Assembly (NCBI RefSeq): GCF_001557535.2
Contig: NZ_CP014307.1
Coordinates: 1-64,000, forward strand
Direction of reading: 5' to 3'
From: Burkholderia sp. PAMC 26561
Lineage (GTDB): Bacteria > Pseudomonadota > Gammaproteobacteria > Burkholderiales > Burkholderiaceae
Length of the DNA stretch: 64,000 nt
The notes under the pieces are model-generated. The model saw only the letters and a program-made list of their open reading frames with translations, did no database searches and was not told where the DNA came from. The position numbers and the translations under genes are program-made. This document shows, in pieces, positions 35,444 through 44,400 of the stretch (the stretch's first letter is position 1; every line of letters starts with the position of its first letter).

Positions 35444-37061
35444 CAAGCGACTCGTTCTCGCGCATTTCTGGCTCGGCTTCATCAGCTTCGGCGGCGCCTT
35501 GTTGCTGGGCGCCTGGCAGATGTGGGTGCGCAGCCCGCTGCACCCGTGGCTGCACAATCCGGAGCTTTACTATCGCTCGGTGACCGCGCACGGCTCGGCG
35601 ATGGGCTATGTATTTCCCACGCTGATTGCAATGGGGTTCGGCTATGCGGTGACCGAGCTTGCGCTGAAGAAGCCGTTGATCGGCGTGCGCTGGGCATGGG
35701 CCGGTTTCATTCTGGTTGCAGTAGGTACCGTCACTGCAATGGTCCCGGTCGCGATGGGACTTGCGTCCGTGCTCTATACGTTTTATCCGCCGATGATCGG
35801 CAACGCCTTCTTTTATATCGGCATTGTGCTGGTCGTGGTCGGCTCGTGGATCTGGGTCGGACTCATGTCGGTCAACCTGATCGCGTGGAAGCGTGCGAAT
35901 CGTGGCGTACCCGTCCCGCTCGCCATGTTCGCAAGCGTTGCAGGCGCATACCTCTGGGGATGGACTGCGGTGGGCGCCGCTATCGAGATCCTGTTCCAGA
36001 TCCTGCCGGTGGCGCTCGGCTTCAAGACGACTATCGATGCAGGCCTTGCCCGCGTGTTCTTCTCGTGGACGCTGCATGCAATCGTCTACTTCTGGCTGAT
36101 GCCTGCGTACATTGCGTATTACACCATCATGCCGCGCGCAATCGGCGGCCGGTTGTACAGCGATTCCATGGCGCGCATCTCGTTCATCCTGTTTCTCGTG
36201 GTCTCCATGCCGATCGGCATTCACCATCTTTTCGCCGACCCACAGGTAGGTTCCGGCTTCAAGTTCATGCATTCAGTGTTCACCGCACTGGTCGCCGTGC
36301 CGACCCTTCTAACAGTATTCACCATCTGCGCGTCCGTGGAAATCGCAGCACGTTTGCGCGGCGGACGGGGAACCTTCGGCTGGCTCAAGGCGCTGCCCTG
36401 GCAGAACCCGATGATGCTCGCACTCGCATTCTCATTCGTGATGCTTGGCTTCGGCGGGGCGGGCGGCATCATCAACATGAGCTATCAGCTCGACTCCACG
36501 ATCCACAATACGCAGTGGGTGACCGGGCACTTTCACCTGATCTTCGCGGGCGCGATCGTCATCATGTACTTCGCGATTGCCTACGATCTCTGGCCGCATC
36601 TCACCGGCCGCGCGATGACGCAACTCAGGCTCATGCGCTGGCAATTGTGGTTGTGGTTTGTCGGCATGATCGTGCTGACGTTCCCGTGGCATTTCACCGG
36701 CATCCTCGGTATGCCCCGACGCATGGCCTTCTTCGATTACACCGATCCCGAGCTTGCCGCGCAGGCCATGTCGGTGATCATCTCGACCATTGGCGGGTTC
36801 ATCCTGGTGGTGTCCGCAGTGATGTTTTTTATCGTGCTGATCCGCGCGCATCGTGGGCCGCATGTGGTGGTGGAAGAGTACCGCTTCAGCACGGCGGTGC
36901 ATGAATCGAAGACCATTCCTGTTGCGTTAAACAGCTTCGGCTTGTGGCTTGCATTGATGATCGGCCTGACGCTTTTCAACTACGGTTATCCAGTTGCATC
37001 GCTGGTGTCGCGCTCGGACACGTCCGTGCCGGCCATTCAAATTGGAGGGCCGCAGCGATGA
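35433..37061 (+). CDS. Haem-copper oxidase subunit I, B type (b(o/a)3-like)
   Basis: A 542-residue protein with 12-13 membrane helices; terminal oxidase core reducing O2 to water. The low-spin haem His is in TAHGSAMGYVF. The CuB region is SWTLHAIVYFWLMPAY, with ligand His and the cross-linked Tyr four residues later as in Thermus ba3. The other CuB ligands are the His pair in PIGIHHLFADP, and WVTGHFHL carries the haem ligands. The active-site Tyr argues for an oxidase rather than an NO reductase. GTG start overlapping subunit II. B-type enzymes usually have high oxygen affinity. Confidence 0.93.
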   Translation: MLNSKRLVLAHFWLGFISFGGALLLGAWQMWVRSPLHPWLHNPELYYRSVTAHGSAMGYVFPTLIAMGFGYAVTELALKKPLIGVRWAWAGFILVAVGTVTAMVPVAMGLASVLYTFYPPMIGNAFFYIGIVLVVVGSWIWVGLMSVNLIAWKRANRGVPVPLAMFASVAGAYLWGWTAVGAAIEILFQILPVALGFKTTIDAGLARVFFSWTLHAIVYFWLMPAYIAYYTIMPRAIGGRLYSDSMARISFILFLVVSMPIGIHHLFADPQVGSGFKFMHSVFTALVAVPTLLTVFTICASVEIAARLRGGRGTFGWLKALPWQNPMMLALAFSFVMLGFGGAGGIINMSYQLDSTIHNTQWVTGHFHLIFAGAIVIMYFAIAYDLWPHLTGRAMTQLRLMRWQLWLWFVGMIVLTFPWHFTGILGMPRRMAFFDYTDPELAAQAMSVIISTIGGFILVVSAVMFFIVLIRAHRGPHVVVEEYRFSTAVHESKTIPVALNSFGLWLALMIGLTLFNYGYPVASLVSRSDTSVPAIQIGGPQR

Positions 37062-37864
37062 ACGAAGAACGCCTGTTCTCGTTACGCAACCGCTGGTTCA
37101 CTGTCACGGTCGGCGGTACGCTGGCGCTGGCTTTGTTTTCGGCAGCGGTAGGCTTCATCTGGTTGCCGTCCGCACAAAAGGACCAGCCGTTCCAGGGCGT
37201 ATGGAACGCGATCTGCAGCGCAGCCGGCGTGCCGCAACAGTGGTTGCGCATCACGACCGCGACGCCAGTGCCTTTGACGCAAACAAGCCTTGTCGCGATG
37301 ACGCCGCAATTGCTTGGTGTACCGAGCAGCGCTTCCATTGGCCGTGGTGCGACCCTGGCCATGCGATGCACGATGTGCCACGGGGCTATGGGCGTGAGCG
37401 ATGCCAACTCGCCCAATCTTGCCGGTCAGTTTGCGTCCGTGATCTATAAGCAGTTGCTCGACTTTCAGTCGGGCGCGCGGCGTAATGCGGTCATGTCGCC
37501 AATGGCCGCCAACCTTACCGATCAGGAAATGCGTGACCTGGCTGCGTATTATAGGTATCTGCCCAAGCCAGCAGCTTCGCGCACCGATGCCATTGCGTCC
37601 ATGTCCGCACCCGATATCGTGGCGCATGGTTCGCCCATGCGAAACATCGCTTCGTGTGCTTCGTGTCATGGCGGGATCGATCACAAGGCAGGGACGCCCT
37701 GGCTCGAGGGCATGCCATACGCGTATTCGAAAGGGCAATTGCAGGCGTTTGCGAACGGAACGCGTCATAACGATATCAACGAGCAAATGCGTAATGTCGC
37801 GCGGAACATGACACCGGATGAGATCGATGCTGCGGCCCGGTATTACGCCGGTGTCCGACCTTAA
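37058..37864 (+). CDS. Diheme cytochrome c, membrane-anchored, end of the oxidase operon
   Basis: A 268-residue protein. It has an uncleaved-looking N-terminal helix (residues 14-36, WFTVTVGGTLALALFSAAVG), a linker, then two cytochrome c domains with CTMCHG and CASCHG. YKQLLDFQSGARRNAVMSPM supplies a Met ligand. The ATG overlaps the subunit I stop (ATGA) and follows GGAGGG. It brings the operon total to seven c-type haems. It probably acts as the oxidase-bound electron donor. Confidence 0.92.
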   Translation: MNEERLFSLRNRWFTVTVGGTLALALFSAAVGFIWLPSAQKDQPFQGVWNAICSAAGVPQQWLRITTATPVPLTQTSLVAMTPQLLGVPSSASIGRGATLAMRCTMCHGAMGVSDANSPNLAGQFASVIYKQLLDFQSGARRNAVMSPMAANLTDQEMRDLAAYYRYLPKPAASRTDAIASMSAPDIVAHGSPMRNIASCASCHGGIDHKAGTPWLEGMPYAYSKGQLQAFANGTRHNDINEQMRNVARNMTPDEIDAAARYYAGVRP

Positions 37865-37945
37865 GCAATTCAAGGACGCACCGCACGCCGATGCGCCGCG
37901 TGTCTCGCCTGCAGCGCGCTCAATGCGGCAAGCGGCGATCCTGTT

Positions 37946-38101
37946 TCAAAGTGCCTGCGGTAAGACATCAATAAAAGCAAAGACAATCATGCCTTCGCGA
38001 TCGAGCAGATAGGTCGCCGGGAGCGGAACGAGCCACGCGTCGTGCTTGCCGGCTTACGGCGGCACATAGCCTGATGCCTCGTAGCGCGGCGTGAGGGCCA
38101 A
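37946..38101 (-). pseudogene. Remnant of a peroxiredoxin-like (AhpC/TSA) gene, C-terminal part
   Basis: Minus-strand reading gives LALTPRYEASGYVPP, an in-frame TAA, then GKHDAWLVPLPATYLLDREG and MIVFAFIDVLPQAL before a stop. The segment PATYLLDREGMIVFAFID is typical of the C-terminal half of COG1225-like peroxiredoxins. The N-terminal half with the peroxidatic Cys is missing and an internal stop is present, so this is a decayed fragment. Confidence 0.7.
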
Positions 38102-38249
38102 CGGCATCACGAAGGACAGACTGGCCGCGATCGGGATTTTCATACGCGTGGTTGATACCGGCTCGTTCTCCGCGACCGCACGACACTACGATGTCAGCCA
38201 GCCCGCTGTATTGAAGGCAATCGCGCAGCTTGAGGATTGGCTCGGCGTG
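38091..38249 (+). pseudogene. Remnant of a LysR-type regulator, DNA-binding domain only
   Basis: The plus strand at 38112-38249 encodes KDRLAAIGIFIRVVDTGSFS, then ATARHYDVSQPAVLKAIAQL and EDWLGV, a recognisable LTTR helix-turn-helix. The usual initiator Met is now AAG at 38112. After LGV the similarity ends abruptly and no effector domain follows before the YceI gene. It lies back to back with the peroxiredoxin remnant, so both probably come from one deleted divergent pair. Confidence 0.75.
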
Positions 38250-38375
38250 AATTCCTGCTCTGCGTTTCGATTAGCGTCATCGACGGGACAATGTGTTGTA
38301 GCGGCGCGGCTATGTGTCGCGCGCCCGCTCACCTACCATGCCGTACCGAAACGCAATCTTCATCTCTGACCCGCC

Positions 38376-38939
38376 ATGCATATTTTTACTTCCCGATGGC
38401 TGCTCGTGGCGGCCGCCGCTGCAGCGCTTTTCACGACCGCCGCCGCCCAGGCCCAGGTCGACACCGCCAAAAGCACCGTGACGGCGACGTCCAGGCAGAT
38501 GAACGTGCTTGTCGATGGCAAGTTCAAGAAGTTCACCGCAACCCTCGACTTCGATCCCGCCAAGCCGGCTGCCGGCAACGCGAGCATCAACATCGATACC
38601 GCCAGCTACGATCTCGGCGACGACAGCTACAACAAGCAGGCGCAAGACAAGGACTGGTTCGACGTCGCGCATTTCCCTAACGCGACCTTCGCGTCAACGT
38701 CCATCGCGCCGGCCGGCGGCAACAAATTCAACGTGGCCGGCAAGCTGACCATCAAGGGCAAATCCCAGAACGTCACGGTGCCGGTCACTGTCACGCAGCA
38801 GGGTGCCACGCAGACCTTCGATGGCGCGCTGCCCATCAAACGCACGCAGTTCGATGTCGGTTCGGGCGAGTGGAAAGACACGTCGGTCGTCGCCGATGAA
38901 GTCGTCATCAAGTTCCATCTCGTCGCGCTCAAGAAATAA
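38376..38939 (+). CDS. YceI family periplasmic protein (copy 1)
   Basis: A 187-residue exported protein (signal to about residue 27, AAAQAQVD). The YceI lipocalin-like beta-barrel shows VDTAKSTVTATSRQMNVLVD, FKKFTATLDFD, WFDVAHFPNATFASTSI and LTIKGKSQNVTVPVTV. YceI proteins bind isoprenoid or fatty amphiphiles in the periplasm. It is followed 44 bases later by a second, diverged YceI gene, so the two are probably an operon; a link to the oxidase genes upstream (for example quinone handling) is only suggested by position. Confidence 0.92.
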   Translation: MHIFTSRWLLVAAAAAALFTTAAAQAQVDTAKSTVTATSRQMNVLVDGKFKKFTATLDFDPAKPAAGNASINIDTASYDLGDDSYNKQAQDKDWFDVAHFPNATFASTSIAPAGGNKFNVAGKLTIKGKSQNVTVPVTVTQQGATQTFDGALPIKRTQFDVGSGEWKDTSVVADEVVIKFHLVALKK

Positions 38940-38983
38940 CGGTCAAGAAATAATCCAGTTTCAAACCTTATCCAGGAAAACAC

Positions 38984-39568
38984 ATGAAAAAGAACCTTTT
39001 GATCGCGGCAGCAGGCGCGTTGTTCGTGGCGGCATCGTTTAACGCAATGGCCGCTGAAGTCACGTACCAACTCGATCCGAACCATACGTACCCGAGCTTC
39101 GAGACCGATCACTTCGGCGGCATCTCGGTGTGGCGCGGCAAGTTCGACAAGAGCAGCGGCACGGTGACGATCGATCGCGAAGCGAAGAAGGGCACGCTGG
39201 AAGCGACCATCGACATGACGTCGATCAACATCGGCAATGAGAAGCTCGACGGTGAACTGAAGAGCGCGCAGTTCTTCGATACCGAAAAATTCCCGACGGC
39301 AACCTACAAGGGCACGTCGATGAAGTTCAAGGGCGACGTGCCGGTGGAAGTGATCGGCGATCTGACGTTTCATGGCGTGACGAAGCCGGTGAACCTGAAG
39401 ATCGAATCTTTCAAGTGCTTCACGAACCCGATGATGAAGAAGGAAGTGTGCGGCACGGAATCGACGGGCACGTTCGATCGCGCTGACTTCGGTGTGGACT
39501 ACGGCAAAGCATACGGCTTCAAGATGAAGACGACGCTGCATATCCAGGCTGAAGGTGTGCGCCAGTAA
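38984..39568 (+). CDS. YceI family periplasmic protein (copy 2)
   Basis: A 194-residue exported protein (signal to about residue 24, FNAMAAEV). It is closer to classic E. coli Yce[55 protein letters not shown] and [14 protein letters not shown]. It contains two Cys (FKCFTN and EVCGTE) that could form a disulfide and are absent from the first copy. A strong terminator follows, closing the two-gene unit. Confidence 0.95.
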   Translation: MKKNLLIAAAGALFVAASFNAMAAEVTYQLDPNHTYPSFETDHFGGISVWRGKFDKSSGTVTIDREAKKGTLEATIDMTSINIGNEKLDGELKSAQFFDTEKFPTATYKGTSMKFKGDVPVEVIGDLTFHGVTKPVNLKIESFKCFTNPMMKKEVCGTESTGTFDRADFGVDYGKAYGFKMKTTLHIQAEGVRQ

Positions 39569-39586
39569 GCATTGCTTTAAGCGCTT

Positions 39587-39620
39587 AAAAGCCGTTCCAG
39601 TTCGCGCTGGAACGGCTTTT
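39587..39620 (+). terminator. Intrinsic terminator after the YceI pair
   Basis: A perfect 14-bp inverted repeat (AAAAGCCGTTCCAG / CTGGAACGGCTTTT) with a 6-base loop ends in a T-run. It lies 19 bases after the second YceI stop. Confidence 0.9.
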
Positions 39621-39768
39621 CCGTATTTGCTGTAACAGCATATGAAAAAAACGATAAATGACATCGTGTCATTAATGAAATGACAGGTAGGTCATCGCTA
39701 AACGCCTTTCAAACGCCCACACTTCTTCTCAACGCAGCGTCCGCTGCAGGTCTTTTGAGGAGAACACC

Positions 39769-40635
39769 ATGTTCGCTATCACCGGAATCACGGGTCAGGT
39801 CGGGGGAGTCGTCGCACGTTTGCTGCTCGCATCGGGTCACGATGTCCGCGCCGTGGTGCGCGATGCAGCAAAAGGAGAAGCGTGGGCGAAGGAGGGCTGC
39901 GAAGTAGCGGTCGCCGACGTCAACGATCAACACGCGCTTCAGCACGCGTTCGAAGGCACGGAAGGCGTATTCGTCCTATTGCCGCCGACCTTCGATCCGA
40001 CGCAGGGCTTTCCCGAGGCGCGCAAGGCGATCGCTTCGCTGCGGGCCGCGCTTGCCGCAGCCAGGCCGAAAAAGGTCGTGGTGCTCTCGACCATCGGCGC
40101 GCAAGCCACACAGCCCAACTTGCTCAACCAGCTCCAGATCATGGAGCAGGAACTCGGCACGTTGCCCATGCCGATCGCGTTTCTTCGTGCTGCGTGGTTC
40201 ATCGAAAACGCAGCCTGGGATATTGCGCCGGCCCGTGAAACGGGTATCGTCCCGAGCTTCCTTCAGCCGCTCGACAAACTCGTTCCCATGGTCGCCACCG
40301 CCGATATCGGCCGGGTCGCAGCAGATTTGTTGCGCGAGACGTGGACGGGTCGGCGGGTCATTGAGCTTGAGGGGACGCAGCGCGTATCGCCGGACATGAT
40401 CGCCGCGAGCCTTGGACGGTTGCTCGGACGCGATGTCCGCATGAACATCGTGCCGCGTGATACTTGGGAAGACCTTTTCCGCTCGCAGGGCATGACCAAT
40501 CCGCTGCCGCGCATGCAGATGATCGACGGGTTCAACGAAGAATGGATCTGCTTCGAAGGCGGTCAAAACGAGGTGCGTCGCGGCCGTGTTCCGCTCGATA
40601 CCGTGCTGCAATCGCTGATCGAAAAGGGAGCTTGA
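39769..40635 (+). CDS. NmrA-type NAD(P)-binding protein
   Basis: A 288-residue atypical SDR. The N-terminal motif ITGITGQVGGVVARLLL (GxxGxxG) binds NAD(P). Then come VRAVVRDAAKGEAWAKEGCEVAVADV and the NmrA/TMR-like FVLLPPTFDP and TADIGRVAADLL. No YxxxK pair is visible, as in NmrA-like redox sensors and quinone-type reductases. A good ribosome-binding site (TTTTGAGGAG) precedes the ATG. Only 3 bases separate it from the next SDR gene, so the two are co-expressed. Confidence 0.9.
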   Translation: MFAITGITGQVGGVVARLLLASGHDVRAVVRDAAKGEAWAKEGCEVAVADVNDQHALQHAFEGTEGVFVLLPPTFDPTQGFPEARKAIASLRAALAAARPKKVVVLSTIGAQATQPNLLNQLQIMEQELGTLPMPIAFLRAAWFIENAAWDIAPARETGIVPSFLQPLDKLVPMVATADIGRVAADLLRETWTGRRVIELEGTQRVSPDMIAASLGRLLGRDVRMNIVPRDTWEDLFRSQGMTNPLPRMQMIDGFNEEWICFEGGQNEVRRGRVPLDTVLQSLIEKGA

Positions 40636-40638
40636 GTC

Positions 40639-41379
40639 ATGACGAACATCGATGTGAGCGGGCGGCTCGAGGGCAAGAAAATTGTCGTGCTCGGCGGTTC
40701 GTCAGGGATTGGCTACGCGGTCGCGGAGTACGCCGTGGAGGAAGGCGCGCGGGTCGTGATTGCATCGAGTAACGCGCAACGGGTGGCGGCTGCGGCGGAA
40801 TCGCTTGGACCGAAGGTGGAAGGCCACGCGCTTGATCTCACCGACGAGCGCGCCATCCAGTCGTTCTTCGATGCAACCGGAAACTTCGATCACCTGGTCT
40901 TCACCGCCGGCGATTCGTTGCGGCTTGGAGAGCTTGCGAAGACGGATCTAAGCGAGGCGCGGCGCGCATTCGATATCCGCTACTGGGGGGCGCTTACCGC
41001 CGTCAAACATGGCGCGCCGCATATGACGAAGGGTGGATCGATCGTCCTGACTACGGGCATTGCGGCGTTGCGTCCGCATAGCGGCTGGGCGTTCGGCGCA
41101 AGCGTCTGCGGCGCGATGGAAGCACTGACGCGTGCGCTGGCCGTCGAACTCGCACCGTTGCGGGTGAATGCGGTTTCGCCGGGCCTGGTCGCGACCAACC
41201 TGTGGCAGAACATGTCCGAGGCAGATCGCGCAGCCATGTACGAGCAGGCTGGCAAACACCTGCCCGCAGGACGCGTAGGCGAAGCACGTGACGTCGCCGC
41301 CGCGTATCTGTTCCTGATGGAATGCGGCTTTGCGACGGGCCAGACCTACGTGGTGGACGGCGGAGGGGTGCTGGTTTAA
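40639..41379 (+). CDS. Atypical SDR family protein lacking the YxxxK pair
   Basis: A 246-residue protein with the overall SDR fold: IVVLGGSSGIGYAVAEYAVEE (cofactor site, residues 16-35), HALDLTDERAI, and AVELAPLRVNAVSPGLVATN near residue 168. Where the catalytic Tyr-x-x-x-Lys should be, residues 148-160 read SGWAFGASVCGAM, so both residues are missing. Normal dehydrogenase chemistry is therefore doubtful. It is coupled to the NmrA gene and ends just before a bidirectional terminator shared with bcsC. Confidence 0.88.
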   Translation: MTNIDVSGRLEGKKIVVLGGSSGIGYAVAEYAVEEGARVVIASSNAQRVAAAAESLGPKVEGHALDLTDERAIQSFFDATGNFDHLVFTAGDSLRLGELAKTDLSEARRAFDIRYWGALTAVKHGAPHMTKGGSIVLTTGIAALRPHSGWAFGASVCGAMEALTRALAVELAPLRVNAVSPGLVATNLWQNMSEADRAAMYEQAGKHLPAGRVGEARDVAAAYLFLMECGFATGQTYVVDGGGVLV

Positions 41380-41382
41380 AGC

Positions 41383-41418
41383 ATGAAGCCCCGGGCTGAC
41401 AACGCACCGGGGCTTCAT
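41383..41418. terminator. Bidirectional terminator between the SDR gene and bcsC
   Basis: A perfect 12-bp inverted repeat (ATGAAGCCCCGG / CCGGGGCTTCAT) with a 12-base loop is followed by GATTTT on the plus strand. It separates the plus-strand SDR pair from the end of the cellulose operon. Confidence 0.8.
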
Positions 41419-41423
41419 GATTT

Positions 41424-44400
41424 TCAGTTCGACATCGATACGTAAGGCGAGCTGACAGGCGAAGGCGGGAACGATGGCTGCACCATGTTCTGCTTCGTGA
41501 AGCTGTAGCGAATATAAACCGCCGCCAGATACTCACGATACTGATACGCGTTGCCAAGCGAAGCCGTGGCGCCCACCGTCAATTGCGGTGCAAGCTGAAA
41601 CTCGCCCGTTGCGCTGAACGAATACGAGATCCCCGTCTTCGTCTGGCTGCCGTAGACGCCACCCTGCGAGGCCGTGATTCCGGTGCCGCCGACCGGCTGC
41701 CTGTTGCCGTTGGTCGGGAAATAATCCGACGCATCCTGGCGGTAATGCTGCACGCCGATCGAGCCTTTCACGTCATACGTGAACGCGCCGCTGCGTCCCA
41801 TGTATTCCACCGGCAAGTTCAGGATCACGTACTGTTGCGGGCTGAAATAGCCGCCCTGGCCGTAGGTGAAAAAGGAGAGGTTCTTGTCGTAGTGCATCAG
41901 CGTGGTGTTCACGCCGGCGGTCAACGTCTGGTTGGCATCGGAATAGAGGCGCGTGTAGAAACCGCCGCCACCTTTTTCCGCCGTGTTGCTCGCGACGTTC
42001 TTGCCGTCGTAATACTGGAACGAACCATTCAGGTATACGCCGTTCGTGCCGTCGTCCCAGCCGAGGTCGAAGCGTCCGCCATTCGACGTGATGCCGCCCC
42101 ACGTGATACCTGCTTGCGCATCGTGCGCGCCGGCATACGACAGCAAACTGTCCGTGACCGCGCGGCGAGCCACGGCGACCGAGTACGAGACCTTGTCGGT
42201 GATCGCGCCTTTGTACTGCGCGCCGCCCACGACGTTTTCTTCGCGAAAGCCGAGTGGCGTAGTGCCGACATCGAGTTGCACGCTATTCGTTTCGTATCCC
42301 ACCGACAACCCTACGCCACTCGCGGTCTGGTTGCCGTACTGGTTCGATACGTTGCGCGCACCGAGTCCCGAGCCGAAACGCTTGAGGGTATCGGCGGTTT
42401 CCTGCGCGGTGCCGGCATCAAGCGTAACGGGTGTCGCCGTGACCACCACGTGACCATTGCCCGCACGTATCCGTCCTTGGATAGGCGCCTCGATATCCGT
42501 CAGGTTCGACAACCCATCCTCGCCCGTGCGGCTGCGAAACACCACGCCGCCCGACACGGTGCTTGACTGCGCGCGATTGATTTGCGCGAGTTCATCGGCG
42601 ACACCAAGCGTCTGTGCGTTTGCGATGTTGCCCTGATACGGCTGTTGGCCGGGCTGGGTAACCTGCGCCGTCTGCGACGGCACGTATGCCTGCGCGTAGC
42701 CCGCAGGAGGCTGCGGAATGTAGGGCTGGTTCGAGTAGTACGGCTGCTGCTGTTGCTGCGGCGGATACGCGTAAGGCTGCTGTTGCGTGTAGTTGGTTTC
42801 GTCGGCGGCAGGGGCGTAGCGACGCGTTGCCTGACGCGACGCGGGTTGGGTCGCTTTAGTCGTTGTGGCGCGTTTCGTCTTCGCTGCCGGGGTATTCGAA
42901 TACACACGCGGCTGAGGCGCCTGCGCGTTGTTTTGTGCCTCCTGCGCGGCAGGCGACATGGGCCACGGCGAACTCATCGCCGGATCTTGCTGCTGATAAG
43001 GTTGCTGGTTTTGCTGTTGATAAGGCTGCGGCTGATACTGCTGCTGTGCCGGATAAGCTTGCTGTTGCTGATAAGGCTGTTGATACGGCTGCTGATATTG
43101 CGCCTGGTACTGCCCTGAGTCCTGAGCCGGTCCTTGTCCCGGGTACGGCTGCAACGGTGCCGCCGATGGCGCGCCGGACTGGCTCGAACCATAGGTATCG
43201 GGACCGTACCCACCGTTGCCTGTTACGGGACGTGCGCTATTGGCCGGCGCGCGGTAAGGCGCAGAATACGGGACCGGATTGGGCGCAACGTAAGGCGTCG
43301 AATACGGCGCAGGCTGCGGAGGAGGCAAATAGTTCGGCACGTTCTGCGTCGGTGAATAGGGCTGGGAGTACTGCTGCGTGCGAGGTTGGGAATAGGGCTG
43401 CTGCTGTGGATACCCAGGCAGGCCCGGCGCCGGATCCGACGAACGGGAAAACAAGCCGGCGAGCGGACCCGTCGGCGTGCCGTTGGGGTTGGCGGCGTTG
43501 ACGGCGGTATCGACGGCAGTCTTGCCTTCGAAAGGATTCGTGCCCGGCAGCGGCGCCGAACCAATGCGCTGCATGGCTGACTCCCATCCGCGCGGCACGG
43601 CCGGCTGACCGCTTTGACGCCCGCGCGGCGTCTGGCTGACCGGCGTATTCGCTGCGATCAATGCCTGCTGCAGATACCGCGACGCCAGCGACAAGTTGCC
43701 TTCTGCGTGATACATGCGCCCGGCCGCGGCGAGCACGCGCGGATCGTCGGGGCTGGCAAGCAGCGCTTGCTTGGCGGTCGTTTCGGCGAACGAAAAGTCC
43801 TTCGCGCCCGATGCCGCGGCAATCGTCGCGACCTGCAGATTGACGTCGTCGGGACGGCGGCCCAATGCCACGCGATAACTCCCGAGCGCGCTCCTGTCGT
43901 CGCCGGCGGATGTGTAAAGGCGTCCAAGCGCGGCTTGCAGGTCCGCGTTATCGGGCGTTGCAGCAAGCCACGGCGCGATCACATCGTATGCGCCCGCGAG
44001 ATCGCCGCGTTGACGCACGGTATCGGCCTGCTTCACCACGATACCGATGTTCAGGTTGTTGAAATCGATCCGCTGTGCGGGCGTGAGCGGCGACGCGGCA
44101 AGCCTGCGCATCACCGAACTCAACTCGGCGTCCTGCTGCGGGTTCGTTTGCCCCTGCAGCACCGGAACAGCCGTCAGGATGCCTGCGTATTGCAGCAGCA
44201 AGCCGGTGTCCGCGGGGGCGCTTGCCATCGCGCCGCGAACGAGCGACAGCGCGCGGCCGGTATCGCCGGCCTGGAGATAGGCCGTCGCCAGCACGCCGAT
44301 CAGCTCGGGGCTGTTCTGCGCGACGGGCGTGGCGGCCTGAAGAATGGCAATCGCCTGTTGCGTCTGGCCGGCGCGCGCCATGCGGCTTGCTGTATCGGCT

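Noticed and set aside
35433..37061. Possibility that the haem-copper enzyme is an NO reductase, suggested by norR/hmp next door
   Set aside because: The cross-linking Tyr position and a CuA subunit II are present, which favours an oxygen-reducing B-type oxidase. CuA-containing NO reductases exist, so phylogeny would settle it.
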